Assembly: GCA_903904495.1 (NCBI GenBank)
Contig: CAIVCU010000016.1
Span: forward strand, 1-9,430
Length of the DNA: 9,430 bases
DNA from: an uncultured Chlorobiaceae bacterium
Lineage (GTDB): Bacteria > Bacteroidota > Chlorobiia > Chlorobiales > Chlorobiaceae
Reading direction: 5' to 3'
A program made the translations under genes and the position numbers. This document shows positions 1-6,771 of the stretch, piece by piece; the stretch's first letter is position 1; each line of letters begins with the position of its first letter. The notes beneath the pieces are model-generated. The model did not search any database. It saw nothing but the letters and a program-made list of their open reading frames with translations, and was not told the DNA's origin.

Positions 1-924
1 CTTGTCCGTACGGGGCAGCATTCGATCAATCTGATCGATGAATCCCGCGGCGGTGCTCGCCAGCCTGGCCCCCACGATGTAACCGTACCCTTCCTTCTCG
101 AGTTGCTGCATGTTGGCTTTCGAGAGCATGGCGGCATCGGCCACGATCACCGGCTTGGTTTCGCCGACCCGTTCCTGAAACCGGCGCACGATGGCCAGCA
201 TGGTATGGCCTTCGAAGGTGTTGCCTTCGAACACCTCGTGCATTACTGGAAACCCCGAGCGGGTGGTGATCAGGCCGATGACGATCTGCGGCTGCATCGG
301 TTTGTTGTCCTTGGAGAAACCCGGTTTCTGGAAGTCGTATTCCTTGAAGGACTCGAAGTACAGCGTGGTGACATCGTACAGCACCAGACTGAACTTCTCT
401 TGCAGTTCGTCATGAGCGGTCTGGATAGCGGCGCTCTCGATCGCCACCTGATGCTCAAGAAGCTTCGGCAGCATGCGATGGAGCGTCCTTCTGGCATACT
501 GGACATTGAAATGCGACTCCAGAAGTTCCAGCGTCCTCAGCTTCGAGGCTGGCTCGATGATGCGCATGAGCGCCAGGTCCAGATACAACTCGGACAGGTT
601 GCCAAGGCCGCATTTTCGGGCGCAGGCCAGCAGTACCTTGCGGGCAAACTGATGAGTGACACCGACAAGTTTGGAGCGGGCAAAAGCATCCTGAAACGAT
701 GAGGGGGGCGGCGGCGGCGGAGTTTCGGCAAAGAGGTTTGGTTGCCTGCAATGGGCTTCGGCGTATTGTCGGGCCTCGGCCATCAACAGTTCCAGCTCGT
801 GCTCAGAATGAGCACTGCCGATATGCTTGAGGGAGGAACGCTGCTTCCCTTTGTTCTGGACTACCTGGACGGCAGTTGCCCCAGATGCTGTCCGAACTGT
901 TCTGATTGTCAAATCTCCGCGCAT
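1..924 (-). CDS. IS1634-family DDE transposase, C-terminus cut by window edge
   Basis: Transposase of an insertion sequence, catalysing cut-and-paste movement in the IS4 superfamily. I translated the minus strand from ATG at 924 to base 1: 308 codons with no stop, so the reading frame is intact as far as it is visible. The N-terminus (residues 1-60) has the family pattern IRTVRTASGATAVQVV followed by HIGSAHSEHELELL. The DDE core is clear: first Asp at D184 in LVLYDVTTLYFES, then GFSKDNKPMQPQIVIGLIT, VFEGNTFEGHT, and the second Asp at D263 in VIVADAAML. The third acidic residue and the C-terminus lie beyond the window. A run of six prolines (69-74), encoded by a CCG repeat, links the N-terminal part to the core. 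An in-frame TAA lies six codons above the chosen ATG; GTG two codons earlier is an alternative start. No strong ribosome site is visible. The segment looks clearly richer in G+C than the neighbouring genes, which fits horizontal arrival. Family assignment is from remembered motifs. Confidence 0.9.
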   Translation of the reverse strand, partial: MRGDLTIRTVRTASGATAVQVVQNKGKQRSSLKHIGSAHSEHELELLMAEARQYAEAHCRQPNLFAETPPPPPPSSFQDAFARSKLVGVTHQFARKVLLACARKCGLGNLSELYLDLALMRIIEPASKLRTLELLESHFNVQYARRTLHRMLPKLLEHQVAIESAAIQTAHDELQEKFSLVLYDVTTLYFESFKEYDFQKPGFSKDNKPMQPQIVIGLITTRSGFPVMHEVFEGNTFEGHTMLAIVRRFQERVGETKPVIVADAAMLSKANMQQLEKEGYGYIVGARLASTAAGFIDQIDRMLPRTDK

Positions 925-975
925 GGACACAAGATACCATTAGTGCGAAAACTCGGGAATTAGAAAATGCTAACC
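1..975 (-). mobile_element. Insertion sequence of IS1634 type, partial; right-hand boundary approximate
   Basis: The transposase ORF and its short leader define one end of an insertion sequence. The other end is outside the window, so the paired terminal inverted repeats and the target duplication cannot be compared here. In this family the ORF usually starts close to the element end, so the terminal repeat is expected shortly above 924; the stretch around 940-965 is a candidate, but this is inference and the boundary given is only approximate. Confidence 0.6.
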
Positions 976-1378
976 GCAAATAAATAAATGACTTAATTTT
1001 TAGGGTCGGCAGATTTTCAAAAAGTGGCACAACTCAGGAGCAATGTGCCGTCTCTACCCGGTATCTTTTATCCCTGATTTCCTCAGCTATGAGGGTTGGG
1101 CTTACAGAATTTTTCGTCAGGGGAAACGAGTTGTTTTGGATCAAAAAGGGTGCTGTTAGACCCATGCAACATAACGCTCCATGTCTTCAGAACTCAGGAA
1201 AGGAATTCTATCAAGGCAAGCAAAATCGCCTCGAATTCTGTATTGAACCAGTCACTTCTGGAAATCAGAATAGGAGGATGGAGCAAACATAAGGGCCGGA
1301 GATAGCGGATGTTTTTCTCAGGCTCTTTCAGCAGATGCAGCGATCTGCTATTGAGCGGGAGAAGTTTGCAGAAAGGGG
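925..1378. other. Gene-free stretch between transposase and dioxygenase
   Basis: No intact gene is supported. The left part should contain the end of the insertion sequence. Two short plus-strand ORFs around 1089-1305 overlap each other in different frames and have no recognisable motif, so I do not call them. Read on the minus strand, about 1340-1205 gives a coding-like stretch (SRSDWFNTEFEAILLALIEF) that stops, and the next frame continues with FLSSEDMERYVAWV before its own stop. Read on the plus strand, about 1293-1380 gives GPEIADVFLRLFQQMQ right after a stop. These may be remnants of decayed genes or chance. A 7-bp inverted repeat lies at 1330-1336 and 1343-1349 without a T-run on either side. 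Confidence 0.5.
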
Positions 1379-2158
1379 TCAGCCGATACGAACAGAGAGC
1401 ATTGACAGAGAGCCGCCTTCTATCCCCTCTACCGGAAAGCTGACCTGCTCATCTTTTCGCCGTAAACCCAAAATATAGAGCAGAGGTAAATAGTGGTCGG
1501 GTGTCGGGACTGAAAGCCGAGCATCATTGCCCAACAGTTTATAATCAACAAGTTGTCGATCATTCCCTTCCTGCAATTTTTTTCTTACCTCTGTTTCAAA
1601 GCGAACGGTCCAATCGAATGGCTGGACAGTTTCGTTGCCCCATGCATAGGCGTGAAGGTTATGAACAATATTACCGCTACCGACAATCAGGACGCCTTCA
1701 TCACGAAGCGACTGAAGCCGCTGTCCGGTTTCATAATGAAACTCTGGACTCTTCGTTTCATCAATACTGAGCTGAACAACAGGAATATCGGCGGCAGGAA
1801 AAACATGGCAGAGTACCGACCATGTGCCGTGATCAAGGCCACGTTGTTCATCAAAATGTACATCAAGAGGAAAAAGAAGCTTCTGGACTTTCCGTGCCAG
1901 TTCAGGACTCCCCGGAGCAGGATAGTTTACTTGGTAGAGTTCCTGAGGGAATCCTCCGAAATCGTGAATGGTTTCCGGTGCTGAGCTTCCTGAAACAGCA
2001 GTTCCGGGAATATACCAATGCGCAGAAATTGCAAGTATCGCTTCAGGGCGTGTTATGTTTTGCCCTAACCGTCTCCAGCCCTCAGTAAAAGCATTGCTCC
2101 GAAGCGCATTCATCGGATTACCATGCCCCAAAAAAACGGCCGGCATTACTTTACCCAT
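1379..2158 (-). CDS. ygiD: DODA-type extradiol dioxygenase (YgiD-like, 4,5-DOPA dioxygenase family)
   Basis: Cytoplasmic metal-dependent enzyme of the LigB/DODA superfamily, the group that opens catechol rings next to the hydroxyls; the E. coli relative YgiD acts on L-DOPA. The 259-residue length matches the family (about 260-270). Conserved stretches run throughout: LGHGNPMN near the start, SAHWY, TIHDFGGFPQELY, YPAPGSPELA, LDHGTWSVL, VVQLSID, GSGNIVHNL, PTPDHYLPLLY and VEGIEGGSLSMLS at the C-terminus. By analogy with YgiD, the metal ligands are H12, H47 and H166, and H222 is a conserved active-site histidine; all are present, so the enzyme should be functional. The start at 2158 is supported by a GGGGGA ribosome site about 8 bases upstream, one of the best in the window. 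The gene stands alone between gene-free regions. Its natural substrate is unknown. An oxygen-using ring-cleaver would be unexpected in a strict anaerobe, so another role (detoxification or a different substrate) is possible. Confidence 0.92.
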   Translation of the reverse strand: MGKVMPAVFLGHGNPMNALRSNAFTEGWRRLGQNITRPEAILAISAHWYIPGTAVSGSSAPETIHDFGGFPQELYQVNYPAPGSPELARKVQKLLFPLDVHFDEQRGLDHGTWSVLCHVFPAADIPVVQLSIDETKSPEFHYETGQRLQSLRDEGVLIVGSGNIVHNLHAYAWGNETVQPFDWTVRFETEVRKKLQEGNDRQLVDYKLLGNDARLSVPTPDHYLPLLYILGLRRKDEQVSFPVEGIEGGSLSMLSVRIG

Positions 2159-2175
2159 CGTCTATCCCCCGTAAC
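2151..2175 (-). promoter_or_regulatory. Ribosome binding site of the dioxygenase gene
   Basis: On the minus strand the sequence just above the ATG at 2158 reads GTTACGGGGGATAGACG and then ATG. The GGGGGA block sits at normal spacing and fixes the start. Most other genes in this window lack such a clear site. Confidence 0.55.
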
Positions 2176-2217
2176 TATTTTTTTTAATACATTCACGCAT
2201 GCAAGAAGGGCTGAGCA

Positions 2218-2580
2218 TTACTCTATGTCATTTTGCAATATCTGATATCGGCACTGATAGTTCGGCAAATAATTTCCTGATGTCGACCGGGAATGTGAGA
2301 TAATGAGCCGATGATGGTTGATTTTTTTCAACCTTGCCTTGGCATTACCAACTGTTACAATACTGAAACGTCCTGAACGGATCATAGCTTCAGCAAGTTC
2401 ATCGATAAAAACCGATTAGGTAAAAACAGACCGGGTACGAAAAGTCCTGAAGAAACGCTCACCTGCAACAAGGGTTTTTGCGTTCCGGATATAAGGTGAC
2501 TTGACCGAAAGTCATGAGCAGAGACTGAAACTCATTGATATTTCCCTGAAAGCACGGGTCTGTTTCGTGATTATCAATAT
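2218..2580 (-). pseudogene. Possible decayed gene, unrecognised
   Basis: The 423-base gap between the dioxygenase and the HU gene has no intact ORF, yet the minus strand reads like protein over most of it. From about 2580 downward one frame gives NINEFQSLLMTFGQVTLYPE and then hits a stop. A second frame picks up at about 2470 (TLVAGERFFRTFRTRSVF), crosses a TAA near 2415, and continues with SVFIDELAEAMIRSGRFSIV and VTVGNAKARLKKINHH. A third frame then offers AHYLTFPVDIRKLFAELSVP before a stop near 2229. The best-looking reading therefore needs at least two frame changes and one stop read-through. Around the TAA the DNA carries a near-duplicate (GTCTGTTTTTACC then ATCGGTTTTTATC), which could be the site of the lesion. 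I recognise no family. It could also be chance in non-coding DNA. Confidence 0.35.
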
Positions 2581-2581
2581 G

Positions 2582-2890
2582 CTATGCCCCGCCGGCTTTC
2601 AGACTGTCGCTCACCGCATGCTTGAACTCCTTCGAGATTTTGAAGGCTGGCACTTGTTTAGCATCAACGGTCACTTTTTCCCCGGTTCTCGGATTTCGTG
2701 CATCGCGTAAATTCTTGTGTCTGATATTAAAAGAACCGAACCCTCTGATCTCGATTCTTTTCCCTGCTTTCAGCGAATCAATAACACTTTCAAAAAAAGC
2801 GTCCACAACAGACTCTGTTTCATATTTGGTCAAGCCTGTTTTTCCCGAAATAGCGTTGACAAGATCAGCTTTCGTTGTTGAGGTTCCCAT
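2582..2890 (-). CDS. HU/IHF-family DNA-binding protein
   Basis: Small basic nucleoid protein that dimerises and bends DNA. At 102 residues it is slightly longer than the usual 90-95. The N-terminal helical part (TKADLVNAISGKTGLTKYE) is followed by the beta saddle (KRIEIRGFGSFNIR, around 44-57) and the DNA-inserting arm with RNPRTGE at 65-71. The arm-tip proline, P67, is the residue that intercalates into the minor groove in this family. VPAFKISKEFK closes the domain, and a short SLKAGGA tail follows. The GFGSF and RNPRTGE pattern is shared by HU and both IHF subunits, so I do not assign a subunit. The ATG at 2890 gives a five-residue extension before the usual TKADL start. No strong ribosome site is seen above it. 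The gene is monocistronic: gaps of more than 300 bases lie on both sides. No other gene nearby suggests a partner subunit. Confidence 0.95.
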   Translation of the reverse strand: MGTSTTKADLVNAISGKTGLTKYETESVVDAFFESVIDSLKAGKRIEIRGFGSFNIRHKNLRDARNPRTGEKVTVDAKQVPAFKISKEFKHAVSDSLKAGGA

Positions 2891-3213
2891 TTCGATGAAT
2901 GATTAGTCGTTAAGAATAAATGGAATTCAGGACTCTTTATCTTAAAACGTTTAAATACAGTAATCGTTCCAATAAAAGCGATTGCGTACGACCACGAAAG
3001 ATCATAGACTTTTTTCACCGACACAGGAAAATCCGGATGAGCAATAATAAGTATTAAAAGCCATAGCTTCAGCCTTCCCGCTAGAGATTACCTATGCTCT
3101 GCTGTTTCGCTGGTCAAGCCGTCGTTGAAAGTTTAAAGATGTTCATATATGCCAGGATAACGCAATCAAGGGATCCATGACAAAGTAATTGGGTAAAGAA
3201 AGGACTCCGGCAA
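2891..3213. other. Intergenic stretch upstream of the HU-like gene
   Basis: This 323-base gap lies between the end of the kinase gene and the start of the HU-like gene, both on the minus strand. It must carry the HU promoter, in the A+T-rich part nearest 2891-2960, but I cannot pick reliable -35/-10 boxes. A 64-codon minus-strand ORF crossing into the HU gene in another frame (2830-3024) has no motif and is not called. No clear T-run terminator for the kinase is visible. Confidence 0.5.
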
Positions 3214-5676
3214 TCAATACTTATCTTGATTGAGGATTTCATGAACAGTCATCATCAACGATTTGAAAGAGAAGGGTTTCTGGATAAAATGTGTTTGCCC
3301 GTAAAGCTCATTAAAGGGTGAAACAATATCGGTAGTGTAACCGGACATAAAGAGCGTTTTAAGGTGCGGTATCGAAGACTGAAGCTTTTTTGAAAGGTCG
3401 GATCCGTTCATTCCGGGCATAACAACATCAGTAAGAAGCAGGTCAATGCCACCATTGTGTTTTTCAGCAATATTGATGGCTTCATAGGGCTTGGATGCCG
3501 TAAGAACCATATATCCGTTGTGTTCCAGCATTCGCCGGCTCAGGTGAAGAATTTCGGGTTCATCTTCAACAATGAGAATTGTTTCCTTGCCGCGTTTGTG
3601 CGGAGGATCGTGCTGATCAATTTCATCAGTATCAGGATCAGGATAGCCTCTATGACGAGGAAGATAGATTGTAAAGGTAGTCCCTTTTTTCAACTCACTC
3701 CGATAATCGATAAAGCCGTTATTCTGTTTGACAATACCATACACTGTTGAAAGCCCTAAGCCGGTGCCTTTGTCCTGCTCCTTGGTTGTGAAAAATGGTT
3801 CAAAAATATGAAGAAGATGTTCTTTTTTAATACCACAGCCGTCATCAGTAACTGAAAGAGTTACATACTCGCCAGGAATTCTGTAAGGGGAATCGGAGGA
3901 ACTGTCGGTTTTATCAACGATTATTATTCCTGTTTCTATTGTAATTCTGCCGATGCCACCTATAGCGTCGCGGGCATTAACACAAAGGTTGACAAGAATC
4001 TGGTCGATCTGGGATGGATCAACTTTTACCAGAGTACTATGACTGTCAGGCATCCAGACAACGGCAATATTTTCGCCAATCAGTCGTCTGATCATAGTAA
4101 TCGACCGTTCAATCAAGTTGCTAAGATCGAGAATAATCGGCATCAGCGGCTCCTTTCGGGCAAAAGCAAGTAACTGCCTGGTAAGATTGGCAGAACGTTC
4201 GGTAGCTTTGAGAATATCCCTGAGATTTTCCAGCATTGGCTCTGCAATAGTATGCCGCTCCATTGCTATTTCTACATTGCCGATAATCACCCCGAGCATG
4301 TTGTTGAAGTCATGGGCTATCCCTCCTGCGAGCTGACCTATCAGCTCCATTTTTTGAGAGTGAATCAATGATTCGCGGGTGTCCTGTTCTAAAAGTTCGG
4401 ATTGTTTGCGGGAAACTATATCCCATGCTATGTCAACGAGGGATGTTATCAATTTGATATCATCCTCATCATATTTGCCCGATTTGTTTCCTACCCCAAA
4501 AATTGCCAGGACCCTGTTTCCGCGAATAACAGGAACTGCCAGAGCACATCTTACCTCAATATCGCCCTCTGGAGAATTCAGCCTGCTCTCATCATTGTAT
4601 ATCACCGCCTTCCGTTCCCTCAAAGCTTCTATGAAAAGGTCTATTTCGTTCACGTGAACGTCAATACCGTTTTCATTCGCCTTACCCATTTCCTTTCTGG
4701 TATTGGCTGACCATGTCTGCTTTGAAATAGTGATCTGGTCATCCGCAACAAAGTGACAAAAACCGATCTGACTTTCTGTCATTCGTTCTGCTACTTCAAG
4801 TGTAAGGTTGAGCATTTTTTCGATAGAATCGGTCTCCGAAATCTCAAGCAAATGGAGTCGGAATGCAACAAGTGATTCATACCGCTTGCGTTCAGTGATA
4901 TCATGAATAATTGAATAGAGTACTTCTTTATTCCCAATTTCTATGGTATTACTGAACACCTCAACATCCCGCAAAGATCCATCTGCCCTGTTGTGGCGAA
5001 ATGAAAACCGGTTTTGCTGTGAGGACCTGATTTTTTCAAAATTGCTTTTTATGATGTCAGGTGAAATGGAGTTTATTTGCTGGATGCTCATCTGCCTGAG
5101 TTCATCAATTGACCACCCATAAAAGTCTGAGGCCGCATGATTAGCATCTATAATATTGCCGGTATCGGGATCAAGAAGAATCTTGATCGCAGCATGGCGT
5201 TCAAACAGTTTTCTAAAACGTTCCTCGCTTTTATATAATGCCTGTTCAGCGAGCTTTCGCTCAGTAATATCCAACCCCATACCGATAAGAAAAGGCTTGC
5301 CATCAAATATTACTCTCCTGCATGTAATCAGTCGCCAGCAGATTTTTGGACCTCCATGAACAAGCACTCTAACTTCAACTATCTCCGACCCTCCGTTGAT
5401 GAGGATATTTTGCATTGCTTTCTTTATAAACGGACGGTCATCCGGATGAAAAAACTCAACCACATCAGCACCGGCCATTTCACTTTCGGATCTCCCTGTT
5501 ATTTCATCACGCAGAAATGCGTTCCACCTTACAAGTCGCGCGTTAGCATCAAGCATATAAAAAGAGCCATTTAAAGCATCAATAACGGCTTGGCTGAAAA
5601 GCTGCTCCTGTTCAGGGCTTAACTGCAGGTTATCAAGTTGTTGCAATTGTGTTTTTTCACTCTGGATGTTCATCAT
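3214..5676 (-). CDS. Hybrid sensor histidine kinase, PAS-PAS-GAF-HisKA-HATPase-REC
   Basis: Two-component hybrid kinase, predicted cytosolic: no signal peptide or membrane segment is visible. Positions below use the longer 827-residue reading from TTG at 5697; I prefer ATG at 5676 (820 residues, seven fewer at the N-terminus) although neither has a clear ribosome site. Domains: PAS about 35-150 ending in the PAC-like GMGLDITERK; a second PAS about 155-272 ending in SIIHDITERK; a GAF-like domain about 280-432 with GFCHFVADD and CALAVPVIRGNRVLAIFGVGN; a HisKA dimerisation helix with the phosphate acceptor H462 in GGIAHDFNN; an ATPase with N-box NLCVNARDA (N570/N574), DDGCGI at 618-623, FEPFFTTK at 632-639 and GTGLGLS at 644-650; and a C-terminal receiver (about 705-825) with E711/D712, acceptor D757 in LLLTDVVMPGMNG, S785 and K807 in the QKPF motif. 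All catalytic residues are present. No separate response regulator or phosphotransfer protein lies in the window, so its output is unknown. The sensed signal cannot be read from sequence. Confidence 0.95.
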   Translation of the reverse strand: MMNIQSEKTQLQQLDNLQLSPEQEQLFSQAVIDALNGSFYMLDANARLVRWNAFLRDEITGRSESEMAGADVVEFFHPDDRPFIKKAMQNILINGGSEIVEVRVLVHGGPKICWRLITCRRVIFDGKPFLIGMGLDITERKLAEQALYKSEERFRKLFERHAAIKILLDPDTGNIIDANHAASDFYGWSIDELRQMSIQQINSISPDIIKSNFEKIRSSQQNRFSFRHNRADGSLRDVEVFSNTIEIGNKEVLYSIIHDITERKRYESLVAFRLHLLEISETDSIEKMLNLTLEVAERMTESQIGFCHFVADDQITISKQTWSANTRKEMGKANENGIDVHVNEIDLFIEALRERKAVIYNDESRLNSPEGDIEVRCALAVPVIRGNRVLAIFGVGNKSGKYDEDDIKLITSLVDIAWDIVSRKQSELLEQDTRESLIHSQKMELIGQLAGGIAHDFNNMLGVIIGNVEIAMERHTIAEPMLENLRDILKATERSANLTRQLLAFARKEPLMPIILDLSNLIERSITMIRRLIGENIAVVWMPDSHSTLVKVDPSQIDQILVNLCVNARDAIGGIGRITIETGIIIVDKTDSSSDSPYRIPGEYVTLSVTDDGCGIKKEHLLHIFEPFFTTKEQDKGTGLGLSTVYGIVKQNNGFIDYRSELKKGTTFTIYLPRHRGYPDPDTDEIDQHDPPHKRGKETILIVEDEPEILHLSRRMLEHNGYMVLTASKPYEAINIAEKHNGGIDLLLTDVVMPGMNGSDLSKKLQSSIPHLKTLFMSGYTTDIVSPFNELYGQTHFIQKPFSFKSLMMTVHEILNQDKY

Positions 5677-5998
5677 AAAATTTACAGATCGGTGCAAATA
5701 TATTTAAAGCTTACAGCTACGTTACAGATATTCATTCTCAGGTCACTCGTTTATTGTCGCTGAGTATCTGCAAGAACACAATGTACGCACTCATGAGAAC
5801 AATTCGAACCTCGCAAAATAACTTTTCATGCCAAAGCGCTCAAAGAGGTTTCAAAAAAATCAATTACCCGATGAAACTGCTGTCAGGTTTACAGCAAAAA
5901 AAGCTCTGCTTCTTTGATTTTTCACTCATATTGTGGACATTGGGTTTATATGCTTACTGTTGTTGATGATACTCACGATAACGATAATTTTTACTGAT
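5677..5998. other. Divergent intergenic region between sensor kinase and metallopeptidase
   Basis: About 320 bases separate the two divergent starts, so promoters for both should lie here. I cannot pick convincing -35/-10 pairs. A plus-strand ORF of 70 codons (5754-5966) begins at TTG, has no motif, and runs past the alternative GTG start of the protease; I treat it as chance. The stretch beside the kinase start is strongly A+T-rich. If the protease starts at 5933 rather than 5999 the gap shrinks to about 256 bases. Confidence 0.5.
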
Positions 5999-6691
5999 AT
6001 GTATTTTGATCCAATGTATTTTGTTTTTGCCCTGCCACCGATGCTTCTTGGTTTATGGGCACAGTTCAAGGTTAAGTCCGCTTTTAAAAAATACTCTCAG
6101 GTACGCACCCAGACCGGGATTAACGGTGCTGAAGCAGCAAGACGCATTCTTCAAAGGGGAGGCCTCGGGAATGTAACAATTGAGGCGACCCGGGGTATGC
6201 TTTCCGACCACTATGATCCGCGCAGCAAAGCGCTGCGTTTGAGTGAAGAAGTTCTCAACCTTCCCAGCATTGCCTCTGTGGGCGTTGCCGCTCATGAAGC
6301 CGGACATGCACTTCAGGACAAGTCAGGCTATATGCCGCTGCAACTTCGTTCAATTATGGTCCCTGCTGTCTCTATCGGCAGCAATCTCGGCCCTATTATC
6401 TTTATGGCCGGCATCTTCCTTGCCGGAACACTTGGCACAACGCTTGCATGGGCAGGTATCATACTGTTTGGAGCAACGGCACTTTTTGCACTTGTGACAC
6501 TACCTGTTGAATTCGATGCAAGCCGACGAGCAAAAGAACTTCTTGTTTCACAGGGCATAGTATCGAGTGCTGAAATGAAAGGTGTCAACGCCGTGCTGGA
6601 CGCTGCTTCGCTGACCTATGTAGCTGCTGCAGCCCAGGCCATTACACAGTTACTCTACTTCCTTACGGTTATGAACCGTCGAAACTCGTGA
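5999..6691 (+). CDS. Membrane zinc metallopeptidase, YugP family
   Basis: Putative integral-membrane zinc protease of the neutral zinc metallopeptidase family (Zn_peptidase_2, B. subtilis YugP type); no physiological substrate is established for the family as far as I know. Starting at ATG 5999 the protein has 230 residues, close to the usual 220-235, and begins MYFDPMYFVFALPPMLLGLWAQ, which aligns with the membrane-spanning N-terminus of relatives (YDPTY and similar). Next come the substrate-side domain with GAEAARRIL, DHYDPRSKALRLSE and the zinc motif HEAGH at 99-103 (within VGVAAHEAGHALQ), two or three hydrophobic segments (about 115-170), the family signature LPVEFDASRRAKELL at 169-183 with an expected zinc-ligand Glu at 171, and a last hydrophobic helix near 205-224. 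A GTG at 5933 in the same frame would add 22 residues, mostly hydrophobic; neither start has a clear ribosome site, and I chose the one that matches family length. A strong terminator follows the stop by ten bases. Confidence 0.9.
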   Translation: MYFDPMYFVFALPPMLLGLWAQFKVKSAFKKYSQVRTQTGINGAEAARRILQRGGLGNVTIEATRGMLSDHYDPRSKALRLSEEVLNLPSIASVGVAAHEAGHALQDKSGYMPLQLRSIMVPAVSIGSNLGPIIFMAGIFLAGTLGTTLAWAGIILFGATALFALVTLPVEFDASRRAKELLVSQGIVSSAEMKGVNAVLDAASLTYVAAAAQAITQLLYFLTVMNRRNS

Positions 6692-6701
6692 CATCCATTC
6701 A

Positions 6702-6725
6702 AAAGGGCATCAAAAGATGCCCTTT
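6702..6725 (+). terminator. Rho-independent terminator after the metallopeptidase gene
   Basis: A perfect 10-bp stem, AAAGGGCATC (6702-6711) with GATGCCCTTT (6716-6725), closes an AAAA tetraloop (6712-6715). It is followed by CTTCTGTG, a short T-rich tail, and it starts ten bases after the TGA at 6689-6691. Because the arms begin with AAA and end with TTT, the structure could also act on the other strand, although no minus-strand gene ends here. Confidence 0.9.
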
Positions 6726-6771
6726 CTTCTGTGTTTCAAGATCATGAATTAAAATCAATCCCATTATATCC

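Noticed and set aside
103..702. Plus-strand ORF of 199 codons
   Set aside because: It lies antisense to the transposase, whose minus-strand reading has clear family motifs over the same bases; it is a shadow frame kept open by high G+C.
1089..1305. Two overlapping plus-strand ORFs of 67-69 codons
   Set aside because: Different frames over the same bases, no recognisable motif and no convincing ribosome site.
1330..1349. AGCAGAT/ATCTGCT inverted repeat as terminator of the dioxygenase gene
   Set aside because: The stem is only 7 bp with a 6-base loop, moderate G+C, and no T-run on the minus-strand side; it may be accidental.
1553..1984. Plus-strand ORF of 143 codons
   Set aside because: Antisense to the dioxygenase, which is conserved over its full length; shadow frame.
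2830..3024. Minus-strand ORF of 64 codons overlapping the HU start
   Set aside because: Out of frame with the HU-like gene, no motif, and overlapping its conserved N-terminus.
5754..5966. Plus-strand ORF of 70 codons before the metallopeptidase
   Set aside because: TTG start, no ribosome site, no motif; more likely part of the divergent promoter region.
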